A stretch of 47,221 bases of DNA, taken from contig NZ_JAFFPU010000020.1 in the NCBI RefSeq assembly GCF_016919175.1, positions 1-47,221 on the forward strand, read 5' to 3'. The position numbers were made by a program, and so were the translations under genes. Positions 1-10,229 of the stretch are shown here, piece after piece (the stretch's first letter is position 1; every line of letters starts with the position of its first letter). The notes under the pieces were generated by a model. It was not told the origin of the DNA. It did no database searches and was given only the letters and a program-made list of their open reading frames with translations. This DNA comes from Leptospira ainlahdjerensis (GTDB lineage: Bacteria; Spirochaetota; Leptospiria; Leptospirales; Leptospiraceae).

Positions 1-76
1 TTTGAGGTTCCAAAAAAAGATTCCTATCTCGATCCGGAATGACCAAACCGTAAAAAGAAGAGCAAAAAAGGATTCT

Positions 77-790
77 TTATTTGGAATTTTCAGGAGGTGG
101 GATCAAAGATGGATCGAGGGCAGGCCCGTCCCAGAGCATTCTTATAAAATCGGAATCGGAGCGAAAGGCGTTGAAATCGGAATCCTTTTCAAATTCTACG
201 GAGTCCTTTCCAAGAAAGAGAGCGATCTTCATATATTGAAGCATCTCTTCTTTGTTTCCGTTGAGAGCGTGAAGACAAGCCAGATTGAAGGCAAGCCTTG
301 GGTCGCTGATCGGATTCGGAATCATCTGCTGAATCAGAGAAGAAAATCGAAAATCCCTCGTTTGTCCGGTATAGGCGATGAGATCCGCCGCAAAGTATTC
401 TCTCGCGGAAGAAACGTGTTTCGATTTGATTCCTTCCACCTTCGCTTCCCCGATTCCGAGAAAGGGAATCGTTTCGCTAAAGATGCTTGCGATCCAAAAA
501 GCGCGTTCATATTTTTTTTTGGAAAGAGATTCGTTAAATCTTCTCGCACTTTCAGAAAGAATAAAATTCCTAAGTTTCTCTCGGAGCTCCGCAGAATCCT
601 CAGCTAAAGATTCCAAAAAAAGGCGCGATTTTTTTTTCCATTGATTGGCGCTTTCCGGATTTACGGACTCGATTCCATCCATCACTTCGACCCAACGTCC
701 TTCTCGGTCTCTCTTCAAAAGAGAAAGACAATTCCATTCTAAGAGAATACAAAGAAGAAGGATCGAAGTTTGAAATGGGTTTCTATACAT
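77..790 (-). CDS. Putative lipoprotein with TPR-like C-terminus
   Basis: This is a 237-residue protein of unknown function. The N-terminus is a short hydrophobic signal ending in LEWNC with Cys21, a loose spirochaete-type lipobox, so it is probably a lipoprotein. The middle is rich in charged helices. The C-terminal part, with an LACLHALNGNKEEML segment and then a FEKDSDFNAFRSDSDF segment, resembles the last unit of TPR-type proteins, where a repeat is followed by a 'DPDFxxLRxDPRF'-like tail. It is the last gene before the left edge on this strand, and the 198 bases to the AtpZ-like gene suggest it may have its own promoter. I recognise no enzyme motif. The call as a gene is firm because of the signal sequence and even codon use; the function is unknown. 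Confidence 0.75.
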   Translation of the reverse strand: MYRNPFQTSILLLCILLEWNCLSLLKRDREGRWVEVMDGIESVNPESANQWKKKSRLFLESLAEDSAELREKLRNFILSESARRFNESLSKKKYERAFWIASIFSETIPFLGIGEAKVEGIKSKHVSSAREYFAADLIAYTGQTRDFRFSSLIQQMIPNPISDPRLAFNLACLHALNGNKEEMLQYMKIALFLGKDSVEFEKDSDFNAFRSDSDFIRMLWDGPALDPSLIPPPENSK

Positions 791-987
791 AGCTCGGCCG
801 TATTCCTATGACAAACCTCCTTCGGAAATTTCCTCTTTTTTTGCGCGGAAGAATCTACTTTTTCTCTTTTGGAAGGCGGTATTCTTCCTTGGAACCTCTG
901 GCTGGTGTTCCGTCCGAAGTAGAATTATAAAAAAATACTTTAGAAAAGAAGAATTTTCTGATATAAGAGGATCTTCCGAAGGAGATC

Positions 988-1257
988 CTACTTTTTAAGG
1001 GTGGTTCGATAGATAATATAATAGATTCCGTAGGAGAATCCGAGAAGACAAGCCGCCAAAAGACCGAAGGGAGAAGAATGAAACTTTCCATCCAGGAAGT
1101 TTCCAAGATACACGGAACCGAGAACGATCAAACCGAATTCCATTCCCAAGCCCGCAAATTCCCAAGGAGAGACTTCTTTCTCCGGTGTTTTGGATTCTTT
1201 CTGAAATCCGGAAGGATCCTTATCTTTGTCGGAAGGTTCGAAATTCTTCTCGGTCAT
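988..1257 (-). CDS. AtpZ/AtpI-family small membrane protein
   Basis: This 89-residue protein has a charged, Lys/Glu-rich N-terminal tail (about residues 1-30) followed by two membrane helices (about 33-53 and 63-83). The pattern of a Gly-rich first helix, a GNFLDG turn and a second helix matches the AtpZ/AtpI family, small proteins linked with assembly or ion supply of the F0 sector of ATP synthase. Unusually, no ATP synthase genes lie next to it here. It begins 4 bases after the stop of the signal peptidase gene, so the two are probably cotranscribed. The family call rests on the two-helix pattern and conserved Gly/Asp positions only, since proteins this short carry little signal. Confidence 0.72.
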   Translation of the reverse strand: MTEKNFEPSDKDKDPSGFQKESKTPEKEVSPWEFAGLGMEFGLIVLGSVYLGNFLDGKFHSSPFGLLAACLLGFSYGIYYIIYRTTLKK

Positions 1258-1261
1258 TGTT

Positions 1262-2263
1262 TTATCGTAGAATCTTTCCGATTCGATTCCAGCGAATTTC
1301 CATTCTCCAGATCCGAAAACGAAGCGTCCTTTCGATCCAACCGGCTTTGCTCTCTTCTCTTACGAGACCGATTTCGGTCGGATGACAATTCTTAACGAGT
1401 TCCTCGCCTTGATAACGTTCGGCAAATTCCGGACCTTTTTCGGCGAGTTCCTTTCCGCTCTTGTATTCGCAGACATTGTCCTTCCAGTTGATGGAAAAAT
1501 AAATGACGAGCGCTTTCCCGAGAATGTCTTCCCTTTTTACAAAACCCCAGGCGCGAGAGTCGTGAGAATCGTCCCGATTGTCTCCGACGACCATATATTG
1601 ATTTTCCGGGATTTCACAACCGATCGAAAAATTACATTCATAACCGTCGAGGCGCTTTCGATCCTCTTCGTACCCTTCCAAAACGAAATGTTCAAAACCC
1701 GGTTTTTTTTCTAAGAATAAGGATCGGGAAGGAGCGTAGAGATTGTCCAGATCTCCCAGCAATTCCCCTTCTTCGACTTCCACAGGATCGTAACCTTGAA
1801 ACGAATCCGAACCTTTTTCCTTGTATTCGATGACGGAATAGTTCACGTTTCCTTTTTTTGTCGAAAGAAATTTGGAGCTGATCCGAATCGTGTCTCCCGG
1901 CAAACCTATGACTCGTTTCACATAACGTTTTGCGAAAAATCCGTCGCGGGTATCTCCCAAATTGAGAGCCCTCTGTGGAGGAGCAAACGTTACGATATCT
2001 CCTCGTTTCGGGTTATCGATTCGAAATAGCTCTGCCTCCGTGAAAGGCATTCGGATCGAATATCTCATCTTGTTTACAAAAAGAAAATCCCCGATTTTTA
2101 AGGTAGGAATCATCGATCCTGACGGGATATTATTCGCGTCTAAAACCGAGGATTTGAAAGCAAATACCAAGATCACGATGAGAATAAAGGATAAAGTAGA
2201 GCTAAGAGGAGATTCTTCTCCAAGAGAGGAATCTTTTGATTTTACCTCGGGTTCCAGGTTCAT
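1262..2263 (-). CDS. lepB: Signal peptidase I
   Basis: Type I signal peptidase, the membrane serine protease that removes signal peptides from exported proteins. A single N-terminal membrane helix (about residues 22-40) is followed by the IPSGSM motif with nucleophile Ser50. The general base is Lys116 in YVKRVIGLPGDT, and the C-terminal box VVGDNRDDSHDSRAWG is intact. The protein ends IRWNRIGKIL, the usual family tail. At 333 residues it is longer than the shortest family members because of an insertion of about 70 residues after the lysine box and another before the tail. It is divergent from the HpcH-like gene and sits directly upstream of the AtpZ-like gene. All catalytic residues are present, so it should be active. 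Confidence 0.95.
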   Translation of the reverse strand: MNLEPEVKSKDSSLGEESPLSSTLSFILIVILVFAFKSSVLDANNIPSGSMIPTLKIGDFLFVNKMRYSIRMPFTEAELFRIDNPKRGDIVTFAPPQRALNLGDTRDGFFAKRYVKRVIGLPGDTIRISSKFLSTKKGNVNYSVIEYKEKGSDSFQGYDPVEVEEGELLGDLDNLYAPSRSLFLEKKPGFEHFVLEGYEEDRKRLDGYECNFSIGCEIPENQYMVVGDNRDDSHDSRAWGFVKREDILGKALVIYFSINWKDNVCEYKSGKELAEKGPEFAERYQGEELVKNCHPTEIGLVREESKAGWIERTLRFRIWRMEIRWNRIGKILR

Positions 2264-2305
2264 AGGGAAAGCAAAAAGAAACTCACTTCAGTTGTCAATC
2301 CAGCC

Positions 2306-2345
<40 letters not shown>

Positions 2346-2349
2346 CTAT

Positions 2350-3153
<804 letters not shown>

Positions 3154-3155
3154 GA

Positions 3156-3707
<552 letters not shown>

Positions 3708-4022
3708 CGAACGATCTCTCGAACTGTCCTTAGAGGCGAGACGCTGCGAACACTATAAGCGAGAGAGTCAAAGGGGAGCGAACCTTACCAAAGACCGTTG
3801 GGTTAGAGTTTTGTCTTAGTTTCTAAGACGAAGTTGAGAAAAAGCCTCGATAAAACCCTTCTTCAGAGGAATCTTGTTTCTTAGGAAGTAGAAGACCAAA
3901 TTCTCTTTCTTACTCAAAACTCTATGGAAGAAAAAGAAATTTGTCTTAGTTCCGATATTCTGCGCAAAGTCGTTCTCCACGACCGAGGGATAATTCTTAC
4001 GCAAAGATTGTCTGATAGATCC

Positions 4023-4229
4023 CACGAAAGAACTGTCGGAACTCCGACAATTCTTTCGTGAAAGTCGCGCGCCCCGCCCGTATTTTCGGGTGGAGGGGCG
4101 GGCGGCGGAAAAATTCCAGAAACTTTCCTCTATCACAAAATCAAACTTTTCGCAAGCACAAATTCTCATGTCGGAATTCCGACAAAACCCTGGTCTCGAG
4201 ACGATTCTCCTTGTTCTCCTCCTCTCAAC
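4023..4229. repeat. Structured intergenic repeat, unit A
   Basis: This unit has four recognisable parts. First is a near-perfect hairpin at 4023-4060: CACGAAAGAA pairs with TTCTTTCGTG around the core TGTCGGAACTCCGACA (4034-4049). Second is a GC-rich stem-loop at about 4067-4107, built from CCCCGCCCG and CGGGTGG/GGGGCGGGCG runs around TATTTT. Third is a conserved linker with CTATCACAAAATC at 4130. Fourth is a perfect palindrome TGTCGGAATTCCGACA at 4169-4184, followed by AGACGATTCT and CCTCTCAACA. The same parts in the same order recur at 37255-37472. Confidence 0.75.
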
Positions 4230-4386
4230 ATTTGGGTAAGGTTATGCGTATTTTCGGGCGGCGGAAAAATCACGACGGACTTTCCTGTATCACAAAATCC
4301 TAATTTTGCAAGCACAAATCCCCGTGCAGGAACTCTTAAAAAAACATTCCTTGTACAGACGATTCTTGTTTTAGTTCCTCTCAACT
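4230..4386. repeat. Structured intergenic repeat, unit B
   Basis: This is a second, shorter unit in tandem with unit A. It keeps TATTTTCGGGCGGCGGAAAA, the linker TATCACAAAATCCTAATTTT (from 4288), AAGCACAAATC, a decayed core GCAGGAACTCTTA near 4326, then CAGACGATTCTTGTTTT and CCTCTCAACTTGTGGGTAAG. The left arm of the GC-rich hairpin is missing. The TATCAC landmark is 157 bases after the one in unit A, which gives the repeat period. Confidence 0.7.
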
Positions 4387-4520
4387 TGTGGGTAAGGTAA
4401 CACGGATTGTTGGGTCGCGGGGCGGGTGGCGGTCGAAGAACTCAGGACAACTTTTCTCTATGATAAAATTCTATGTTTCCCGAGTAAAAATTTCCAATGT
4501 CGAAACTCCAAAAAAACGAT
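4387..4520. repeat. Structured intergenic repeat, unit C (decayed)
   Basis: This third unit begins after the shared junction sequence GGGTAAGGT. It keeps a GC-rich run (GGGTCGCGGGGCGGGTGGCGG), a changed linker CTCTATGATAAAATTCTATG (171 bases after that of unit B) and a decayed core TGTCGAAACTCC at 4499. It is the least conserved of the three, and its right end is hard to place. Confidence 0.55.
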
Positions 4521-4670
4521 TGGAATCTTGTAAATTCGAAACAGTTTTCCAACTTGTATATGTGAGAATTTTCCAACGGAACGGAGAAAGGAGACTTTTG
4601 GAAAAAACGTCAAACTTTCGGCCTTGGCGCAAAAGAGGAAATTCCACAAACTTTTTTTTCTCCGCAAAAT

Positions 4671-4686
4671 TGTCGGAACTCCGACA
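4671..4686. repeat. Isolated repeat core palindrome
   Basis: TGTCGGAACTCCGACA is identical to the core of unit A (4034-4049). It stands alone, about 150 bases after unit C and about 420 bases upstream of the likely corA start. Confidence 0.7.
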
Positions 4687-5106
4687 ACCCGCGCCTGAGA
4701 GCTCAGAGCATTCTTTCTCAATCCCGAATTCCTCAAAAAAAACGAATCGACGGAAGTCAATTCTCTGTCCGCAGAAAAATCCGCTCGATATAAGTCTTTT
4801 GAAGAAGTGCCCGCCCTCTCGCGTCTCGAGTGCAAAGATTTCGAACGAATCAGAAACTCTTTTTCATTTTCGAAAAAACAAATTTCAAAAACGAAGGTCC
4901 GTAGATTTCGCTCCGAACGAATATCTCACGCCGATTTCAAGAATTTTTTGCGGCCGATTGTTTGTCGGAACAATCGATTGCTCTCCAAAAAAGAATTGCA
5001 CGAGAATTCACATTCCCCCGAGCCGAATTCTCCAACGGCCCGGATTTTATGCGTATTCGAGTGGGAAGTCGAAAGACGACGCAGAGTCGATCCAAGGAAT
5101 ATTTCC

Positions 5107-6162
5107 TTGCCAGAGAAACTTTCTCCCTTAGCCTCAGTCCGAGTGAAACGGATCTTATTTACAGAGTTTTTTCCGGAAGGAAATTTAGAAAAATCCGTCG
5201 CCGGTCCTTGTGAAGCTCTTCTCGAAGCCGGAGAAAAACCGCCTGGACTTTCGGAATTGGATTGGCTTTGTTCCAAAGGTCTTGTTTGGATCGACCTCGA
5301 TTCCGCCGAAGGGCCCGACCTCGACTTTCTCGCTAGAGAATGTAACTTTCACCCTCTTGCGATCGAAGATTGTATCAATAAGAATCAAAGGCCGAAACTC
5401 GACGAGTATGGATCCTATATTTTTATCGTCCTCCATCGCTTTCATTACGACTCTGAGAAAAAAATCCTTAGAAACAATGAGATTCATATTTTTTTTAATG
5501 AGAAATTCGTAGTCACCGTTCATCAAAAAGAGGAACCTTTGATCGAACAACTCAGAGCACGTTGTATGTCACAGGGAAATCCGCTTTCTAGAGGAACCGA
5601 TCAGATTCTCTATCTACTATTCGATCAAACGGTGGATTCCAATTTTCCGATCTTGGATAAGATGAGCGAAGAGATCGTAAAAACGGAAACTCAAATTCTC
5701 GTCAATCAAGACAGTCAACAAACGATCGCCGGAATTCTTTATCTCAAAAGAAACCTTACTCGGATTCGAAGAGTTCTTTCTCCCCAGAGAGAAATCGTAA
5801 ACAGTCTCATCCGGAGGGACAATCAATTCTTAAGTCCGAAAATTCAAATCTACTTTCGAGACGTTTACGATCATCTGAGCCGTTTGTATGAAACCATCGA
5901 TATGGATCGAGATCTTTTGGGAAACACGATGGACGCGTATTTTTCAGTCATCTCCCAAAGAACGAACGACGTAGTGAAAAGACTCACACTGATCAGCCTC
6001 ATCTTTATGCCCCTCACATTTCTCACCGGTTTTTTCGGGATGAACTTCACAGCCATTCCTTATGACAGCACTCTTTTCCTCATCTGCACAATCCTCGGAG
6101 CCAGCCTCATTCCGCCGGGAATGATCTATTGGTTTCGAAAAAAACACTGGTTCAAAGGATAA
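5107..6162 (+). CDS. CorA-family divalent cation transporter
   Basis: CorA-type channel for Mg2+ or another divalent ion in the inner membrane. The N-terminal cytoplasmic domain has the usual LAIEDCINKNQRPKLDEY segment, a long helical region follows, and the C-terminus has two membrane helices with the signature GMN at residues 311-313 (in FFGMNF) and the charged tail WFRKKHWF. I chose TTG at 5107 because AAGGA at 5094-5098 gives an 8-base spacing and a 351-residue product, close to the family length. GTG at 5143 (339 residues) is the main alternative. The frame stays open back to GTG 4807, but that extra 100 residues is basic, low-complexity and read from the gene-free region, so it is probably not translated. 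Which ion is carried cannot be told from sequence. Confidence 0.88.
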   Translation: MPEKLSPLASVRVKRILFTEFFPEGNLEKSVAGPCEALLEAGEKPPGLSELDWLCSKGLVWIDLDSAEGPDLDFLARECNFHPLAIEDCINKNQRPKLDEYGSYIFIVLHRFHYDSEKKILRNNEIHIFFNEKFVVTVHQKEEPLIEQLRARCMSQGNPLSRGTDQILYLLFDQTVDSNFPILDKMSEEIVKTETQILVNQDSQQTIAGILYLKRNLTRIRRVLSPQREIVNSLIRRDNQFLSPKIQIYFRDVYDHLSRLYETIDMDRDLLGNTMDAYFSVISQRTNDVVKRLTLISLIFMPLTFLTGFFGMNFTAIPYDSTLFLICTILGASLIPPGMIYWFRKKHWFKG

Positions 6163-6710
6163 GAATCTATAGAAGAATCCAGTCCGATTCCAAAAACGAA
6201 ATCGGATTTGTGAAGAAGAATATTCTGACTCGATCTTAAAGACCGCATCGACTCGGTTCCATTTTTTAAAACAGAAACATTTCGAAAAAAACGAGTAAAC
6301 GTTTTCCCAAAAACCCGTCGCGCGAATGGAAACGAGGCCACTTGATTTATTCCGATGTGGTATCTCCCCAATCAGAATAAATCTACAAGCCGTCCTTAAG
6401 AACGTTTATAAACCGAACAAGGGACGTAATCTGTGGGAACTCCCTCGTTTTGATCGCGAGTTCACGAAGATTTTTTCAGTGAGGTTGGCGTTATTCGTGT
6501 CTGGAATAAATCCTAAAATAAAAAGAGGAATTCCAAAATGGTCCCATTTTATCTTAGAATTTATACTTTCCGACAAAAATCGTATCCAAAAAAGAACCTC
6601 GAATCCGATCCGGACTTCCGATTTTCCTACCAGAACATTTGTTCCGACAAATCGTTTTTACAAAAAGGCGCTTGCAATTAGAGATCGCAAGTTTTTCTCA
6701 AGACCCGCGT
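6163..6710. other. Convergent intergenic region without a gene
   Basis: This 548-base gap lies between the ends of corA and the response regulator gene, which converge. A weak hairpin, TCCGATT at 6183-6189 with AATCGGA at 6200-6206, follows the corA stop by about 20 bases and could be part of a terminator, but it lacks a long T-run. The open frames in the gap have no family features. I see nothing else in it. Confidence 0.5.
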
Positions 6711-7445
6711 TCAAACTCCGTTTTCCCGAAATCTTTCTCTGAGATTGGAAACATATTCCCGACCTACGGGGAGAACAGTTTCGTCCTCGTCGTTCAAAAA
6801 AACCTCGTAGCCGCCGCCGGCGTTCGACTTCATACCGGAAATATATTCCAAATTTAGAATGTATTTTTTATGGATTCTTAAAAAACGATCGGAAGGAAGT
6901 TCAGCTTCCATATCCCCTAAAAGTTTGGAAGTTTCGTGATCCTTTTCCAAACTGTGCAGGATGCACTTCTTGCCGTTCGCGGTAAGATAGAGGAGTTTGG
7001 AAAGAGAAAGCCTGTGCAAAACGCCGGACTCTCGAAAAAACAAAAAGGATTCCACTTTGTTTCCTTTTTTTCGGAACGATAAAAATTCTTCAGCTCTTGT
7101 CATCGTCTCCCGAAATCTTTCTCTTGAATAAGGTTTCAAAAGATAATCCAAGGCGCCGGCTTCAAAGGCATGTAACGCGTGGTCTCGATATGCTGTCGTA
7201 AACACAAGCGCGGGAGCCACCTTCCCTCTTTCTTCTAAAACTTGAATCCCCGACTTTTCCGGAAGATTTACGTCCAAGAAGATAAGGTCGAAACTTTTCC
7301 TATCGAGAATCTCCAGGGCTTGACGTCCGTTCCCGACGACGGCCTCGATCTTGAAAGAAGGCCATTCTTCCAAATATTTTCTTAAGAGTTCCCTGGCGGG
7401 AATCTCGTCTTCCACGATCAATACGCTAAAACTTTGTTCGATCAT
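6711..7445 (-). CDS. LytTR-type response regulator
   Basis: A 244-residue response regulator of the LytR/AlgR class. The receiver domain occupies about residues 6-120, with the acidic pair VEDE at 11-14, phospho-acceptor Asp58 in FLDVNLP, the conserved Thr in VFTTAY and Lys in LLKPYS. The C-terminal LytTR DNA-binding domain (about 140-240) has the usual LYLTANGKKCILH strand and RIHKKYILNL motif. The start overlaps the kinase stop by four bases (ATGA), so both proteins are translationally coupled. LytTR regulators bind direct repeats; the obvious targets to test are its own promoter and the divergent barrel gene that starts at 8725. Confidence 0.93.
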   Translation of the reverse strand: MIEQSFSVLIVEDEIPARELLRKYLEEWPSFKIEAVVGNGRQALEILDRKSFDLIFLDVNLPEKSGIQVLEERGKVAPALVFTTAYRDHALHAFEAGALDYLLKPYSRERFRETMTRAEEFLSFRKKGNKVESFLFFRESGVLHRLSLSKLLYLTANGKKCILHSLEKDHETSKLLGDMEAELPSDRFLRIHKKYILNLEYISGMKSNAGGGYEVFLNDEDETVLPVGREYVSNLRERFRENGV

Positions 7446-8500
7446 ATCGAGTATTCTAAGAGAACCTTAGTTCCTCCGGATTTTCCTTCTTCCAATTTTA
7501 ATATAGCGTCCCTAAAATTATAGTCAAGCCTTGCTTGTATGTTTCTCAGTGTGCTTCTTATCGCGCTCATTCCAAATCCGCCTCCGCCGGGACTCGAATA
7601 TTCTCTTTTGGATGTAGAGATGGTTCCGTTGTCCTCCACGGAAATTCTGATTCTGCCATCTCTAGTCACCGCTTTAACGTAAATTTTTCTCTGAATGTTC
7701 GCAGAACTTTCAGAATGTTTAAAACTATTCTCCACAAGCGGTTGAATCGAAAGAGGAGGAATCGAAATTCCAGAAAAATCTCCGTCGCTCTCCATCTTGA
7801 GTTCCATAAAATCCGCAAATCGAATCTTTTGAAGTTCGAGATAATTTTTCGTAAACTCCCATTCTTCCTTAAAAGAAACCAATCTCGCGGAATGCCTTTC
7901 CGTCAAAAAACGATACGAGTCCGATAAAAGAAGAATCGCACGATCCGCTCTCACCGGATCAATTTCCAATAACGCATGAATCGTATTCAAAGTATTGAAT
8001 AGATAGTGAGGATCCATTCTGGATTGTAAAGCCGCGTAGTGAAGATCCTTAAGAGCGCTTTCGGATTCTTTCTTTTTTTCGATCAGAATCTGCATCGACT
8101 TTTCCAAAACGGAAATAAAAAGCGCAAGAATCAAAGAGCTAAGAAGAATGTTGTAAGAGCCGCTGTGTTCCCTTCCCGGACTTTCATCCGAAAGAGCGAT
8201 CGCATGAAGAATTCCACCCGCTGCGACTCCAATGATCGCGGCGAAACAGGAAGCCAAAAGGAGAATGATTCCGGATTTTAAGAATCCGTGTTTATGTCCG
8301 GAAGAATTCAAAGATTCCACAGTCATCTCCACGATCCCGCAAACGAAATGAGTAGTAATCTGAGTCGCAAGAAAAACTTTCCAAAATGGAGAATTGGAGT
8401 TATGCGCGATTAAGAGGGAATTCATCGTTCCGATCACTGTATTGATGGAGAACCAAAAGAACAGTTTAAACCAACGAATGCGACGACCGGAGTTAATCAT
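7442..8500 (-). CDS. LytS-type membrane sensor histidine kinase
   Basis: Sensor kinase of the His_kinase/LytS family, partner of the overlapping LytTR regulator. The N-terminal 150 residues hold about four membrane helices. After a coiled linker comes the phospho-acceptor region LQSRMDPHYLFNTLNTIHALL, whose His is the typical PH(Y/F)LFN site, and a C-terminal ATPase domain with LVENSFKHS (N-box) and VEDNG and GFGMSAIRSTLRNIQ (G-boxes). I prefer ATG 8500 as the start; a GTG at 8506 would add two residues. The AGGTG sequence at 8504-8508 is close to either start. The stimulus is unknown. Confidence 0.92.
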   Translation of the reverse strand: MINSGRRIRWFKLFFWFSINTVIGTMNSLLIAHNSNSPFWKVFLATQITTHFVCGIVEMTVESLNSSGHKHGFLKSGIILLLASCFAAIIGVAAGGILHAIALSDESPGREHSGSYNILLSSLILALFISVLEKSMQILIEKKKESESALKDLHYAALQSRMDPHYLFNTLNTIHALLEIDPVRADRAILLLSDSYRFLTERHSARLVSFKEEWEFTKNYLELQKIRFADFMELKMESDGDFSGISIPPLSIQPLVENSFKHSESSANIQRKIYVKAVTRDGRIRISVEDNGTISTSKREYSSPGGGGFGMSAIRSTLRNIQARLDYNFRDAILKLEEGKSGGTKVLLEYSI

Positions 8501-8724
8501 TTTCACCTGCTTAGAAGAACATTTAAGCGCACAATTTATTTCTCGTCATTCCGGATTTGATCTCTTAATTCCCCAAAACAGGGAGTTCATGTCCGATACG
8601 GCCATATTATCAGGAAAAGAATTGCCTTCGTTTGTTTTTTTTAAGAAGAAAGAAACTAGGATGAAAACACAGAAAAAATTGACGGAAAAAAGTTTTTTTT
8701 TCTTAGTAACGGTTCAGGGGAATC

Positions 8725-10215
8725 ATGAAAAGAACTCAAATCTACCTCATTCTGTTTTTATCCGTATTTCTGGTCCAGAAGAGTATGAACGCTGATCAAG
8801 TGGTTACAACAAAAAAAGACGAACCGGACGCTTATTACGGCTTGGACGTAAGGGCGGTGATCTCGCCTTCTTACGGTTATAAAATACAGAACGAACCGAC
8901 CGCTTTGGCTACGACGGGACAAAACGCGCCCGCGAATCCTTATATGAGTCAGAACGATAAATCCGGCTTCTCCACCCCCTGGACACTCTTGATGATTTCG
9001 AAGACATTCCAGGAAACCGGAATACAAACCGAACTCTGGGGAGAATTGATCCGCAATTCCCAGCTAACATCGGATACACGAACCGACGGTGGAACAAAAC
9101 AAAATCCTTATATTGTCAGCGTTCGCCGTGCGAGCGTCAAAAAAACTTGGGAAACCTCCATCGGAAGTTACACTCTTAACTTCGGTATGCAGGAACTTCC
9201 TCATACCTATACTCAATGGAGCAACTACTGGCGGTGGAGATATATCGACCGTGGACCACTCGAATCCCTAGGATTTGCGCCGCAACCGGCCGATATCGGA
9301 CTCAGCGCCACGGGTAAATGGTCGATCGTAAGTTCTCAGCTTATGTTGAGCAACGGAGAAGGTTACAAAGAGGCTCAAAACGTCAATTCCGCCGGAATGG
9401 ACGTTTCCGCGAGACTTTCCGTCGAACCGAAGTTAGACGATAAAATGAACGCCGGCTTTCATCTTTTTTATAGAAAGGAAAACGCGGCCGGATCCGCTGC
9501 GTACGAATGTTACGAAGGCAAAACGGGCTGCCTCCCGAACGATCTCAACATAAGCACCGTGCTCGTAAAAAACAAACGTGCGCTTCAATCGGATACCGTA
9601 GGCTCGGAAGTCAATTTTGTTTGGACCGGTGCGCTTAAATGGAATTTAGGATTGGGCGCTTTTTTCAAAAGACAAAACGGAGGTGAGATCAGGGATCGTA
9701 TGCAATTCTACTCGGCTCCTCTCGTGTATGGAAAGGATAGTTTTGGAAAAAGCGCTTATGCTTGGCTTTCGATCGGTTTCGGAGATTTCACCCTTTTAGG
9801 AAGATACGAAAGGGGAACGGGGAACAACGGAACGATGGGAACCACGGAAACCGTTCAGAAAGAATTTATCCCTGGATTTGGAGTTCCTACCGCAAACGGA
9901 TCGTTATCAACACAGATCCAAAATTCGTTAACGGAAACAAACGCAAGCGGATATTCCAGCAAGAGTTCGTTTCGTCGTGTCAGCGTCTTTTTGGAATGGA
10001 TGGTCTCGCATCAGTTTAAACTCGCATTGGGTTATTCTGAAAACAAGAACTTCGATACAAACGGGCTCGGCCAAAATCTCTATGTGGATCAAGCCGGGAA
10101 CACCAGAACACAAAAGGATTATTTGGGGCAGTTTAACGGAATCGGAAACTTCGGAGTACTTGCCTACTCGGCTTTAGACAGGTGGATTCTTTTAAGAGCC
10201 ACCATTGAGTTTTAA
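8725..10215 (+). CDS. Probable outer-membrane beta-barrel protein
   Basis: A 496-residue exported protein. It starts with a signal peptide (about residues 1-23, ending near NADQ). The remainder is rich in alternating polar/aromatic strands, with many short YxxGxG-like and W-containing segments, and the protein ends LLRATIEF with a terminal Phe, the usual last strand of bacterial outer-membrane barrels. AGGGG stands four bases before the ATG. I recognise no specific porin family, so substrate and gate are unknown. It is followed after 14 bases by a FecR-domain protein and is divergent from the LytS/LytTR pair, which may control it. A run of nine T at about 8693 lies in its leader region. Confidence 0.8.
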   Translation: MKRTQIYLILFLSVFLVQKSMNADQVVTTKKDEPDAYYGLDVRAVISPSYGYKIQNEPTALATTGQNAPANPYMSQNDKSGFSTPWTLLMISKTFQETGIQTELWGELIRNSQLTSDTRTDGGTKQNPYIVSVRRASVKKTWETSIGSYTLNFGMQELPHTYTQWSNYWRWRYIDRGPLESLGFAPQPADIGLSATGKWSIVSSQLMLSNGEGYKEAQNVNSAGMDVSARLSVEPKLDDKMNAGFHLFYRKENAAGSAAYECYEGKTGCLPNDLNISTVLVKNKRALQSDTVGSEVNFVWTGALKWNLGLGAFFKRQNGGEIRDRMQFYSAPLVYGKDSFGKSAYAWLSIGFGDFTLLGRYERGTGNNGTMGTTETVQKEFIPGFGVPTANGSLSTQIQNSLTETNASGYSSKSSFRRVSVFLEWMVSHQFKLALGYSENKNFDTNGLGQNLYVDQAGNTRTQKDYLGQFNGIGNFGVLAYSALDRWILLRATIEF

Positions 10216-10229
10216 ATTAGGAGATTGTT

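Larger units (their letters stand above)
3708..5106. other. Long gene-free region with repeats upstream of corA
   Basis: About 1.4 kb lies between the TetR stop and the likely corA start. Open frames here are low-complexity, rich in Arg/Ser/Phe, and lack family features, so I do not call genes. The left part (about 3719-3980) holds two similar stretches that share the core TTTGTCTTAGTT, near 3811 and 3942. From 4023 to about 4520 there are three degenerate tandem units of a structured repeat, listed separately. A further isolated core palindrome lies at 4671-4686. The last 400 bases before corA show nothing I can name except a ribosome-binding site near 5094. Confidence 0.6.

Noticed and set aside
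2..607. A plus-strand open frame of about 200 residues at the left edge
   Set aside because: It is antisense to the TPR-like lipoprotein, is basic and Phe-rich, lacks a ribosome-binding site and shows no family feature.
4388..5131. A plus-strand open frame of about 250 residues across the repeat units
   Set aside because: Its composition follows the repeat and homopolymer runs, and it overlaps the likely corA start in another frame. No domain is visible.
6326..6742. A 138-residue plus-strand frame in the corA/response-regulator gap
   Set aside because: It overlaps the end of the response regulator in antisense, is rich in Arg, Lys and Phe, and has no recognisable feature.
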